A stretch of DNA of 64,000 bases from the NCBI GenBank assembly GCA_018823175.1, contig JAHJIY010000042.1, positions 1 to 64,000 of the forward strand, given 5' to 3'. A program made the position numbers and the translations under genes. Below are positions 35,353 through 44,062 of this stretch, in pieces. The stretch is from Pseudomonadota bacterium. GTDB lineage: Bacteria > Desulfobacterota > Desulfobulbia > Desulfobulbales > JAHJIY01. Below the pieces are notes generated by a model that searched no databases, was not told the origin of the DNA, and saw only the letters and a program-made list of their open reading frames with translations. Position 1 is the stretch's first letter, and the number at the start of each line of letters is the position of its first letter.

Positions 35353-36924
35353 TTATTTTTTTTTGGAATGAAAATAAAAAGTAATCATTAATATGGTAAT
35401 TGACAGCAGGCAGAAGACCGCAAAATTGTGCCCGCCATAATCGGTAAAAACAGTTTTATTGTTAAGCAGAGGAAGGTCATCGGCAACGATATACTGCTCA
35501 AAGAGCGGTGATGATTTATTTATGCGGCCCAGAGGGTCGATAAAACCACTGATTCCGGTATTTGCCGAACGGGCCAGGCTTCGGCGGGTCTCAATCGCTC
35601 GTAACACAGCCATCGATAAATGTTGCCACGGGGCGCTCGACCGGCCGAACCAGGCATCGTTGGTAATGTTGACCAGTAGATTGGCACCGGCGGCAACCTG
35701 TCGCCTGGCCAGTTCCGGAAAGATACTTTCGAAGCAGATTAATACCCCAAGTCTGGCGTTCTTGCAAGATAAGGTGGTCGTAAATTCGCCGAGGCTGAAA
35801 TCGCCGATGGTCTCTACCAGGGGACCCAGGAAGCGCAGGATATTCTTGAGCGGCACATACTCCCCGAATGGCACGAGATGTTGTTTGTCGTATCGGCCGG
35901 AGATGGTTCCGTCAGGGGAAAAGAGGAAGGCGCTGTTGTAATAATTAGCTTCCATGCTCCTCGGTGGTATGCGGTGGGGCGCTCCGGTCAGGATAGATAC
36001 ATCGTTGAGCTCCGTTATGCCGTGGATTATTTTTTGAAGCACCGGGGCTTCCATGGGATAAAGAGGAACTGCAGTTTCCGGCCAGATCAGCAAGTCGGTT
36101 CGTTTTTCAGTTATGGCGGTGGCGGACAGGGAAAGATAGCGGTTAATGGTTTCCTGTCTGAATCTTGCCTGCCATTTTTCATCCTGAGAGATGTTGCCCT
36201 GGATCACCGCAACTGAAATATTTTCGGCCTCAGTGATCTCCTTGCTGATCTGCCTGGTGCGAAACTGATTATACGAAAAGACGGAAATAATGAGCAGAAT
36301 GACCAGTAGGTAATCTGGTTTCAGGAGATCTTTGGTGAATTTTTTTCTATGCCAGAGATCGGTAATGACGAAATAGATAAACCCGTTGGTCAATACGATC
36401 AGGAAGGTGACGCCATAGTGGCCGCCGAGGTCGGCAAATTGGATTAAAGATGGGTAATCATATTGAGAATAGGCCAGGTCCTGCCAGGGAAAACCGCTGA
36501 ACAGTCTGTTTCTGATCAGGTCGAGACTTACCCAGATTATGGGTGCAACCCATAAAACGGGAATAATTCGCCGGACCCAGCTGGTCAGGGCGGCGAAAGC
36601 AGCAAGATAAAGAGCCATATAGCAGGCCAGCATAAGCAGGGCAGGAACGGAAATCCACCAGGGCAGATGACCGTACCGGCCCAGGACAATTACGATCCAG
36701 TAGAGCATGCCGGTATAATAAAGGATGCCGCAAGCCAGTCCCGAAAGGGCTGCCTGGCCAGGTTTTTCTTTGTTGATCAGATAAAAGAGTGGCACCAGGC
36801 AAAACCAGGCCAAAAGCCCATTGCCGAAAAGCCCTGGCGCGGAGAAAAAGAGAAGCGTCCCGGAGAGAAGAGCCGGCATGAAATTGGTCAATATTTTTTG
36901 CATGGTCAAACTACAAATTTTCAC
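35353..36924 (-). CDS. lnt: Apolipoprotein N-acyltransferase
   Basis: 523 residues. An N-terminal bundle of about six membrane helices is followed by a periplasmic nitrilase-like domain. The catalytic triad segments are visible: Glu in LLIWPETAVPLYP, Lys in YDKQHLVPFGEYVP and Cys in LICFESIFPELAR. A C-terminal membrane helix closes the protein. It adds the third acyl chain to lipoproteins in the inner membrane. The start is GTG 36924 or, equally possible, ATG 36903; neither has a clear ribosome site. corC lies upstream, the common corC-lnt order. Confidence 0.94.
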   Translation of the reverse strand: MKICSLTMQKILTNFMPALLSGTLLFFSAPGLFGNGLLAWFCLVPLFYLINKEKPGQAALSGLACGILYYTGMLYWIVIVLGRYGHLPWWISVPALLMLACYMALYLAAFAALTSWVRRIIPVLWVAPIIWVSLDLIRNRLFSGFPWQDLAYSQYDYPSLIQFADLGGHYGVTFLIVLTNGFIYFVITDLWHRKKFTKDLLKPDYLLVILLIISVFSYNQFRTRQISKEITEAENISVAVIQGNISQDEKWQARFRQETINRYLSLSATAITEKRTDLLIWPETAVPLYPMEAPVLQKIIHGITELNDVSILTGAPHRIPPRSMEANYYNSAFLFSPDGTISGRYDKQHLVPFGEYVPLKNILRFLGPLVETIGDFSLGEFTTTLSCKNARLGVLICFESIFPELARRQVAAGANLLVNITNDAWFGRSSAPWQHLSMAVLRAIETRRSLARSANTGISGFIDPLGRINKSSPLFEQYIVADDLPLLNNKTVFTDYGGHNFAVFCLLSITILMITFYFHSKKK

Positions 36925-37009
36925 TTAACGCTCTTTTGGATAAAAGAAACAGGGCCGAAATTGGCTGGCAGGTATTAGAATGGGGAGAGGTGATTATGTC
37001 AAGAAAACA

Positions 37010-37939
37010 TCAACCGGCGACAGGAGTTTTCTGATCGGAGGCAGACCCTTTTGCGAGCTTGGCAATTTTTACTTTGGTTATTCTTCTTCTGGTGGCTCCG
37101 ATCACATGCAGGGACAGGCCGCCGACTTGAATTATTTCACCGCTTTTGGGTAAGTGACCTAATTGGTGAATAATTAAGCCGCCAATTGACTCGTAAGGTC
37201 CTTCCGGTAGATCAACATCAAATATATCTTCGATTTCTTCCAGATCGATTTTAGCCGCGGCGATTACCGTGTCCTTGTCGAGAATCCTTAACTCACCTTC
37301 TTTGGAGATGTCTGATTCGTCGTCGATTTCGCCGACTATTTCTTCCAGGATATCCTCAAGGGTAATCAGACCGCGGACGCTGCCGAATTCATCGGTGACG
37401 ATGGCGATATGGATTTTCTTGGCCTTGAAATCACGCAACAGGTCGATGATTTTGTGGTTTTCACCGACAAAGAAGGCCGGATGCAGGATCTCAGTCGCCG
37501 TGGGTTTGGTGGTGCAGGTTACATATTTGAGCAGGTCTTTGGCGTAGATAATGCCGGCAATATGGTCAGGGGTATCCGAAAATACCGGGATCCGCGAGAA
37601 GCCTTTTTCGGTGATAAGTTCAATGAGATCGGTTGATGAGGCTTTTTCCGACACACTTACCATTTCGGTCCATGGGGTCATGATCTCCCGGACCAGGGTA
37701 TCCTTGAGTTCCAGGATACTATTAAGCATCTGGCCTTCTTCGGCCGTGATCAAACCATGTTCCTCCCCGTCGTCAATCAGTTCCTGTATTTCCTGTTCCA
37801 GGTCCTCGGCGGTGTCGGGAGCACGGTCAATGCCAAAAAAATTGGCTATGCGTCGAAAGATAGATGATTCGTTCGAATCAGGAGGAGGATCGTTGTCCCT
37901 CTCGGAGGTGTCATCGTTTTTATTTGGTGTTATTGACAT
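37010..37939 (-). CDS. corC: CorC/HlyC-type CBS-domain protein
   Basis: 309 residues, soluble, without the DUF21 membrane domain. Tandem CBS domains (LVREIMTPWTEMVSVSE and EILHPAFFVGENHKIIDLLRDF) are followed by VRGLITLEDILEEIVGEIDDESD and the C-terminal CorC/HlyC domain (LPEGPYESIGGLIIHQLGHLP). Family members bind adenine nucleotides and are tied to Mg/Co efflux. The gene stands first in the corC-lnt-prfB run, part of the conserved phoH-ybeY-corC-lnt neighbourhood, although here phoH/ybeY lie downstream of prfB. Confidence 0.9.
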   Translation of the reverse strand: MSITPNKNDDTSERDNDPPPDSNESSIFRRIANFFGIDRAPDTAEDLEQEIQELIDDGEEHGLITAEEGQMLNSILELKDTLVREIMTPWTEMVSVSEKASSTDLIELITEKGFSRIPVFSDTPDHIAGIIYAKDLLKYVTCTTKPTATEILHPAFFVGENHKIIDLLRDFKAKKIHIAIVTDEFGSVRGLITLEDILEEIVGEIDDESDISKEGELRILDKDTVIAAAKIDLEEIEDIFDVDLPEGPYESIGGLIIHQLGHLPKSGEIIQVGGLSLHVIGATRRRITKVKIAKLAKGSASDQKTPVAG

Positions 37940-38527
37940 GTTCTACGTTCGGCTTTTAGCAGGAGAAGTGTTTTTTTATTATCTACTTAATATTATGTCT
38001 GAAAAACAGGGCCATGGTAACGCCAAAAAAGGTCGGAAACAAGAAAAAAAATTGACGAGTCACCTGAAAATCGTTATAAAGGCCGCACTTTTTTTGGGTG
38101 GAAAGTTTGATTCTGATGCCTTTTCTCATTATTTTTGTTATTCATGCGAAAGGCATTAAATTAAAGAATCAGCAGCATATAGTCAGTTTGTCTAGTGTTG
38201 GCAAGCTTATTGATTTTGACTTCCGGCAACAAGTTGATTTTTTAATTTATTTATTTTTTAATATAATATTAATCAAATTAAGCAAAGCCGACAAATTGCT
38301 ATACCCGAAGGGGTCTCTGTTTATTATCCACCCGGAGTCTATCGCTTGCCTGATGGGTATAAGATTCTCTAATCCTCTAATTCAGAATACAATTTTATCA
38401 TAGCCTGTTACCATATACACGTTTTTATGTAGATGTTTTTTACAGAGGGTCTAAACTCCTTACCGTTGGTCATCTTTTGGGCGGGAGGTTGTTCTAGACT
38501 TTTTTGAACCAATTTAAGGGTGTTGAC
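37940..38527. other. Intergenic region upstream of the acetyl-CoA carboxylase locus
   Basis: About 590 AT-rich bases between the divergent corC and accC. It contains a good sigma-70-like promoter (38052-38080) pointing towards accC. It also has a possible long-range stem, TATACCC (38300-38306) with GGGTATA (38355-38361), around a segment rich in short C and G runs. A 54-codon frame from 37995 and a 101-codon frame from 38098 show no family resemblance. The 5' leader of accC could therefore be about 440 nt, long enough for leader control. Confidence 0.5.
38052..38080 (+). promoter_or_regulatory. Putative sigma-70 promoter
   Basis: TTGACG (38052-38057) and TATAAA (38075-38080) are separated by exactly 17 bp. 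This is the best-matching promoter I found in the window. It would transcribe towards accC, giving a long untranslated leader, or a small RNA within the gap. Confidence 0.55.
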
Positions 38528-39934
38528 TTGAAAGATAAGGTACTGATTGCTAATCGAGGCGAGATCGCCTTGCGGATTATGGAAGCCTGTAAAGACCTGG
38601 GCTTGGATTATGTCGTGGTCTATACCCCGGCCGACGAGGATTCCAAGCATGTACGCCTTAATATCGACAGCAAGAGCAATCGCAATAAGGCGTGGCGGAT
38701 ATCGAGCTATACCGATCCCAATGATATACTGGCGGTAGCGGATCACACCAAGTGTACGGCCATTCACCCCGGCTATGGATTTTTCTCTGAGGATTTTCGT
38801 TTTGCCCGTCGGGTAACGGTCCGGGATCGTCCCTTAACCTTCATTGGCCCCAAATGGGAGGTAATAAAGGATTTAGGCGATAAAATTAACACCAAAAAAG
38901 TCGCAAAAAAACTTGGCATCCCAACGATCCCCGGGACTGATTCTCCCATTTATAATGAAATGGAAGCCGAGGACATCGCCCAGCAGCTCATGGATGATCA
39001 GGTTGAGCAGAAGGTGGAAAACCCATCAATTCTGGTCAAGGCCGCCGCCGGCGGTGGTGGTATGGGGATCGAGGAGGTCCACCAGATCGAACATTTCCGG
39101 CGGATATATCGGCAGGTCCAGAATTATGCCAAACGCCAGTTTGGCGATGGCGGAGTTTTGATCGAGCAGTGTTTGCGCGACTATAATCATATTGAAGTGC
39201 AATTGACCTGCAGTCGTCACGGTGAGCGGGTCCATTTCGGCACCCGTAATTGTACGATTCAGAGCACCGGTCGTCAGAAGCGTCTGGAGGCGGCCCCTGG
39301 TTTTGATGATTCTTGTTTTTCTTATGATTTTGATTCCACTGAAGTGCTGGATAAAATTGTCGAGTATTCCCTGAAACTAGCCTCTCACGTTCGGTATGAT
39401 AATGTCGGAACCTGGGAATGGATCGTGGCCCGTAACGGACAACCCTACCTTCTGGAGGTAAATACCAGAATCCAGGTGGAGAACGATGTCTCTGCCCGCA
39501 TAAGTTATCTGAAAGGGAAACAACCGAATCTGATTCGGGAACAAATCCGTTTGGCTTTGGGCGATCGGATCGGTTTCAGTCAGAAAAATATTGAGTTTAA
39601 GGGCGCCAGTATTGAGATGAGAATTGTGGCGGAAGATACGCATCGTGGTTTCGCCCCCTGGATCGGTACGATCACTAAATTTGATTTTCCCAGTTACGAG
39701 TGGTCTGCTGTTTACACTCATGTCCCTTCGGATCGTCCTTATGTCATTCCCAGTGATTATGATCCCAATCTCGCTTTAGCTCTTGTCTGGGGGGCAAATA
39801 TGGCCGAGGCCAAGGAACGGGGGATCCAGTTTTTAAAAGATGTGGTAATTGAAGGACAGAATGCCAAGGGTGAACCTATTTTGACCAATATCCAATATCT
39901 GAACGAAAATTTTGCTCGACTTCTTACTTTTTAG
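38528..39934 (+). CDS. accC: Biotin carboxylase subunit of acetyl-CoA carboxylase (divergent)
   Basis: About 468 residues from TTG 38528 (KDKVLIANRGEIALRI), chosen because TAAGGG lies 7 nt upstream; an in-frame TTG at 38504 would add eight residues not typical of the family. ATP-grasp features are VKAAAGGGGMGIEEV, the HxxVQL-like HIEVQLTCSRHG, and LLEVNTRIQVENDVSARI. The last deviates from the usual QVEHPVTE while keeping the catalytic Glu. IEMRIVAEDTHRGFAPWIG corresponds to the RINAED block. It carboxylates biotin on the carrier using ATP and bicarbonate. It opens the accC - accAD - carrier - birA cluster. Confidence 0.9.
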   Translation: MKDKVLIANRGEIALRIMEACKDLGLDYVVVYTPADEDSKHVRLNIDSKSNRNKAWRISSYTDPNDILAVADHTKCTAIHPGYGFFSEDFRFARRVTVRDRPLTFIGPKWEVIKDLGDKINTKKVAKKLGIPTIPGTDSPIYNEMEAEDIAQQLMDDQVEQKVENPSILVKAAAGGGGMGIEEVHQIEHFRRIYRQVQNYAKRQFGDGGVLIEQCLRDYNHIEVQLTCSRHGERVHFGTRNCTIQSTGRQKRLEAAPGFDDSCFSYDFDSTEVLDKIVEYSLKLASHVRYDNVGTWEWIVARNGQPYLLEVNTRIQVENDVSARISYLKGKQPNLIREQIRLALGDRIGFSQKNIEFKGASIEMRIVAEDTHRGFAPWIGTITKFDFPSYEWSAVYTHVPSDRPYVIPSDYDPNLALALVWGANMAEAKERGIQFLKDVVIEGQNAKGEPILTNIQYLNENFARLLTF

Positions 39935-40096
39935 ACTATTTGTGTAAAACATCTACTTTTTAACGTGGATGAGACGAATAATTTAATTACCCTGAAACTG
40001 TTTTTAGTTGTAAAGGGTATCGCAATATCTACCCCTTGCGGGGATCTTGAAATGAATCCAGTTTTTATTGGATGAGGAATTTAAAGGCGTAACCAG

Positions 40097-42352
40097 ATGG
40101 AAGATACCAGAAAACGTCTCCTGAAGACCGAAGAACGAATTACCTATTTAACTCAGTTAAAAGATGGCAATGAGTGGGGTAATCTTGCGGGTCTCCAAGG
40201 GAAATTTGAGAAATTAAGAGATGGCTTTTACGATTACTCCAAAGAAAAGTTGGTCCCGGAAGTTCGCAGCCTGGAGGATGCAATTTCGTTTTTGGAGGAA
40301 AGATGTGAAGAAAATCTGACTTCCATGGAAAGGGTGCGGATTGTGCGTAGTCCGCTAAGGTTTTCCTTAAAGGACATTCTGGAAAATGTCTACGAGGAAT
40401 ATACCGAACTTGGCGGTGAGGAGGAGGCTAATATCGATCCCTCTATGGTTGTGGCCAAGGCCAATATTGTTCGGCAGGTCAAGAACAAATCCGTGATTCA
40501 GCAGGTCATGGTCATCGGTCACGAAAAAGGGCACGGCGAAGAGTATCGTAACGGGGGGTGCAGCAAGCCCTGGGGTAACGAGAAGGCCATGCGATATATG
40601 CTGGTTGCCCAGACTGAAGGAATCCCCATCCATTTTTATATCTGCACCCCCGGTTCTTATCCGGTGGAGGATTATCCAGGGGCGGCACAGCAGATTGCCA
40701 GAAATCTCTATGTGATGACAAAACTCAGGGTGCCGATGATTTCGATCACCTCGGAGGGCGGTTCCGGTGGCGCCGAGGCGGTCGGCCTGGCCGATTTAAG
40801 GTTGATGTTTTCTCATGGTTATTACTCGGTGATTTCACCGGAAGGCGCGGCGGCCATTGAGGGTAAAATCAGGGAAGGCGAGAAGATGCCCAAAGACCTG
40901 ATTGAGACCTGTGCCGAAAGGCTACGGATCACCGCGGCCGATAATTTACGCTCCGGCACTATCGATCGGATCATTGATGAACCGTTGCTCGGGGCTAAAC
41001 GCGATGATTTTAATTTTTTCAAAAGTCTTAAGTTTGAGGTAATTCGGGCCACCGACGAGGTAATTCTGAAGACGAAAAGCCTCAAGGCTTTCCGGGCGTA
41101 TGAAGTAAAGATAAAAAAGGCGGAGGAAGCCAATTCCGAAGATCCGCATATTGATATTTCATGGGACTTGAATAGTGATGAGATTAAACGTCTTCTTGCC
41201 CAGCGATCCAGGAAATATCGGTCGATGGCGACCAACGCCTTTACCGGCAAACCTTCAATTCGGACGGCTTTTTGTCAGAAAGTAGTGAATCGGGCGGCCA
41301 GAATTTTTTACAGCATCAGATATGATGTTCTGCGGCCCCAGCAAAAATATGCGCAGAAGGTCATTCAGGATGTTTCCGGAGAAAGTTCTGTCTTGATAAA
41401 ACGTGTAACCGCGCCCTTTTCAGCGGCTTACGATTTTATTTCCCGTAAGCCAAACGGCAGAGCGGCCCGTCAGTCGATTGATCGTGGCATGAGCATGGGC
41501 GGCGAGCCTGATTTTGGTGATTTTTATGAAAGTCCGCTGGCTAATGAAGACCGGACGATCACCTGTCCCAACGCCCTGAAGCAGAATTGCAAGGACCTTT
41601 GGGTCCCGGATCTTTACGGTGAATTCTGTGGGGTATGTGAAAGTTGCGGCCATCATTTTCCGCTTGAATATGAATGGTATCTGAAAAATCTTTTTGATCC
41701 GGATTCCATTCGTGAATTCAATGCTGATATTGCCTCCACCAATCCTCTGGATTATGCCGGTCTGGATAAACGGATCGAAGAGGCGGTTGCCAAGACCCGG
41801 CGGAAGAGCGCCATCATAACCTTTGACGCCAAGGTCAGGGGGGTTGATATTGTCGTGGCCATGCTTTACAGCAATTTCAGGAATGGCACGGTCGGCGCGG
41901 CCGAGGGCGAGAAGTTTGCCCGGGCCTGCGAGGTGGCGCAGCTGAAAAGGCGTCCTTTGCTGGCCTATGTCCATACCACCGGCGGCATCCGAATCCAGGA
42001 AGGCACCCTGGGGGTTATTCAGATGCCGAAATGCACCATGGCTGTCCGTGAATATGTCGATTCCGGTGGTCTTTACATGGTGGTTTATGACAATAATTCA
42101 TACGCCGGTCCGGTGGCCAGTTTTCTGGGTTGCGCCCATTACCAGTTTGCGATCCGTTCCAGTCGGATTGGTTTTGCGGGACCCAGGGTAATCAGGGAGA
42201 CAACCGGGCAGGATATCCCGCCAGATTATCACAGTGCCAGGAGCGCTCTCAAACATGGTCACATCCAGGGCATTTGGGACCGCCGTGATTTTCGGCGTAA
42301 TCTCTATAAATCACTGATGACCATGGGTGGCAGGAAGCTTTATTATCGGTAA
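40097..42352 (+). CDS. Fused acetyl-CoA carboxyltransferase, AccA (alpha) - AccD (beta)
   Basis: 751 residues. The N-terminal half (about 1-340) is AccA-like, with a coiled-coil start and the crotonase-fold segment SEGGSGGAEAVGLADLRLMF followed by YYSVISPEGAAAI. After a basic linker (about 345-500), an AccD-like half has a Cys cluster (TCPNALKQNC ... CGVCESCGHHF) and YVHTTGGIRIQEGTLGVIQM. The usual AccD zinc ribbon is CPxC...CPxC; the first pair here is spaced C-x7-C. Fusion in the order alpha-beta would fix the 1:1 stoichiometry. It transfers the carboxyl group to acetyl-CoA, giving malonyl-CoA for fatty acid synthesis. A related acyl-CoA cannot be excluded. Confidence 0.88.
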   Translation: MEDTRKRLLKTEERITYLTQLKDGNEWGNLAGLQGKFEKLRDGFYDYSKEKLVPEVRSLEDAISFLEERCEENLTSMERVRIVRSPLRFSLKDILENVYEEYTELGGEEEANIDPSMVVAKANIVRQVKNKSVIQQVMVIGHEKGHGEEYRNGGCSKPWGNEKAMRYMLVAQTEGIPIHFYICTPGSYPVEDYPGAAQQIARNLYVMTKLRVPMISITSEGGSGGAEAVGLADLRLMFSHGYYSVISPEGAAAIEGKIREGEKMPKDLIETCAERLRITAADNLRSGTIDRIIDEPLLGAKRDDFNFFKSLKFEVIRATDEVILKTKSLKAFRAYEVKIKKAEEANSEDPHIDISWDLNSDEIKRLLAQRSRKYRSMATNAFTGKPSIRTAFCQKVVNRAARIFYSIRYDVLRPQQKYAQKVIQDVSGESSVLIKRVTAPFSAAYDFISRKPNGRAARQSIDRGMSMGGEPDFGDFYESPLANEDRTITCPNALKQNCKDLWVPDLYGEFCGVCESCGHHFPLEYEWYLKNLFDPDSIREFNADIASTNPLDYAGLDKRIEEAVAKTRRKSAIITFDAKVRGVDIVVAMLYSNFRNGTVGAAEGEKFARACEVAQLKRRPLLAYVHTTGGIRIQEGTLGVIQMPKCTMAVREYVDSGGLYMVVYDNNSYAGPVASFLGCAHYQFAIRSSRIGFAGPRVIRETTGQDIPPDYHSARSALKHGHIQGIWDRRDFRRNLYKSLMTMGGRKLYYR

Positions 42353-42480
42353 GCTGGCCAGTTTACATCGTATTTTTTGCCGTAGCGGAGTTTGCCTTGT
42401 TATCAAGGGTGCTTTTTGGGGCCTGTGAGAAGGAATGAATTCCGATGATTTTAACAAAGGACTAAATCGAGTTACTGAAT

Positions 42481-43128
42481 ATGAACGAAGACATTGATTT
42501 TGACGAGGTTCTGAGCAAGTACCGTTCTGATCCGTATGATTATATCGACATTCATTCCATTCATACCGGCCGGATCCGTTTCAAGGTGAAGGATGGGTCC
42601 GAGGTGGAGGGCCCGAGCGGCGAGTGGCGTCATATTCCCGGGACCGTACTTTATGTCCTTGATCGGGAAAGAAACCCCAAATCGATCTATTCCAATTCCA
42701 ACGGCATCGTTTCTGCGGTTCGTGATGATCTGGAAGGCCAGTTTGTCGAGGCGGGTGAAAAAATTATCACTATCCGTCATCCCTTGAAGAAAAGGGAAAT
42801 CATCGAAGGTATTTTGCGGAAAGTATTGTTCCCTTTTCAGGCACCGGAACGGGCCAAATATTTCTTTTCCATGGAGATTCAGTCGCGGATCGAGAAATAT
42901 GGACAAAGGCAGGTGTCAGTCAAGCCCGGCGAAGAGATCCTTACCATGTCCCTGATGAAAAGAGACACCCCGGTCTATTATACCGGTGAGCCGGGGATTA
43001 TTCATTCCGTTTACTTTAAGCCCGGGGTCAGTGTTGATCAGGGGGAACCGTTATTTGGAATCTGTCCCAAGAATAAACTGTCTTATATCCAGAAGATCAT
43101 CACTCGAGTCAAGGCTGAATGGGAATAG
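42481..43128 (+). CDS. Atypical biotin carboxyl carrier protein
   Basis: 215 residues with two barrel-sandwich-like segments. The first is NSNGIVSAVRDDLEGQFVEAGEKI. The second aligns with the biotinyl domain as VKPGEEILTMSLMKRDTP, then GIIHSVYFKPGVSVDQGEPLFGI. The canonical EAMKM is replaced by SLMKR, but the modified lysine (K160) is kept in position. Its place between the carboxyltransferase and a BirA gene whose start lies inside its end (10-bp overlap) strongly supports a carrier role. The N-terminal half is unlike AccB and lacks the Pro/Ala-rich linker. Biotinylation is inferred, not shown. Confidence 0.75.
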   Translation: MNEDIDFDEVLSKYRSDPYDYIDIHSIHTGRIRFKVKDGSEVEGPSGEWRHIPGTVLYVLDRERNPKSIYSNSNGIVSAVRDDLEGQFVEAGEKIITIRHPLKKREIIEGILRKVLFPFQAPERAKYFFSMEIQSRIEKYGQRQVSVKPGEEILTMSLMKRDTPVYYTGEPGIIHSVYFKPGVSVDQGEPLFGICPKNKLSYIQKIITRVKAEWE

Positions 43129-44054
43129 CCCAGACTCTTACTCTCCAACAGATCCGACAATTCATCCAGGCGGAGGAAATCCCCCTCCGCCGTCAATTTT
43201 TTTCCGAAAATACCGTCAACACCGTACTTAAATATGGGGCGGTGGTCGGCTCGGTCCTAGAAACATTTCCCCAATTGGACCGAGGCATGGACCATGCCCG
43301 GCGCCTTATCCGGCGTCATGAGGAAGCCGGCACCTCCTTTCCGAGTGGCCAGGTTATTGTGGCCGATGAACTTACCGGCGGCAAGGGCCGATTCCAGCGG
43401 TATTGGCACGCGCCTGCCGGCGGGGTCTGGCTGACGCTGGTTCTGGTTAATACCCTCCTGGCTGAAAATAATAGTTTTTATCCCCTGGCGGCCGGGGTCG
43501 CCTGTTGTGAAACAATCAATCATTACCTGCCCCAGGCCCGGTTGAAATGGGTCAATGATGTCCATGTCTCCGGCCGGAAGATCGCCGGCATCCTGATCGA
43601 GACCATGGTTGGCCCGATTTTCGGGGAGGAATATATCATGATCGGGGTGGGGATCAACGTCAACAATGACTCCTTCCCGGATGAACTTTCCGGCCTGGCG
43701 GTCTCGCTTAAAGGTCTGACCGGCAGGGAAGAGGATGTGCAATTACTGACCTGTCGACTGCTGGCAAAATTATCCTGGAATATGGGCCTTGTTTATTACG
43801 AAGAACAGCGCGGGATGGAGGATGATATTGGCTTGTCGGCCGGGGAAAAGAGGCGGGAGCATTATTTGCTCAGCCGTTATCGGCAGCTGAGCGATAGTGT
43901 CGGTCGGCGGGTCCTTTTTGGTCACGATGTGCAAAAGAGTCCTCAATACGAGGCGGTCGTGCAGGGCTTTGACCAACGTGGCGCTCTGCTTTTGCAATTG
44001 GACGATGGGACTATCGTCGAAGAGAACTCCGGCGAGATAACTTATCTGGATTGA
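43119..44054 (+). CDS. birA: Biotin-protein ligase BirA (no HTH domain)
   Basis: 311 residues. The ligase core shows ADELTGGKGRFQRYWHAPAG (the GRGRxGR biotin loop, here GGKGRFQR), LKWVNDVHVSGRKIAGILIE (KWPND variant) and GVGINVNNDSFP. A C-terminal SH3-like domain ends in DDGTIVEENSGEITYLD. There is no N-terminal winged helix, so it is a ligase only and not the Bir repressor. The start codon overlaps the carrier gene by 10 bp, coupling the ligase to its substrate. The divergent biotin loop may be matched to the unusual SLMKR acceptor. Confidence 0.9.
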   Translation: MGIAQTLTLQQIRQFIQAEEIPLRRQFFSENTVNTVLKYGAVVGSVLETFPQLDRGMDHARRLIRRHEEAGTSFPSGQVIVADELTGGKGRFQRYWHAPAGGVWLTLVLVNTLLAENNSFYPLAAGVACCETINHYLPQARLKWVNDVHVSGRKIAGILIETMVGPIFGEEYIMIGVGINVNNDSFPDELSGLAVSLKGLTGREEDVQLLTCRLLAKLSWNMGLVYYEEQRGMEDDIGLSAGEKRREHYLLSRYRQLSDSVGRRVLFGHDVQKSPQYEAVVQGFDQRGALLLQLDDGTIVEENSGEITYLD

Positions 44055-44062
44055 GGCTGAGG

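Noticed and set aside
37995-38159. 54-codon frame starting MSEKQGHGNAKKGRK
   Set aside because: No ribosome site at a usable distance, no recognisable family, and it covers the putative accC promoter.
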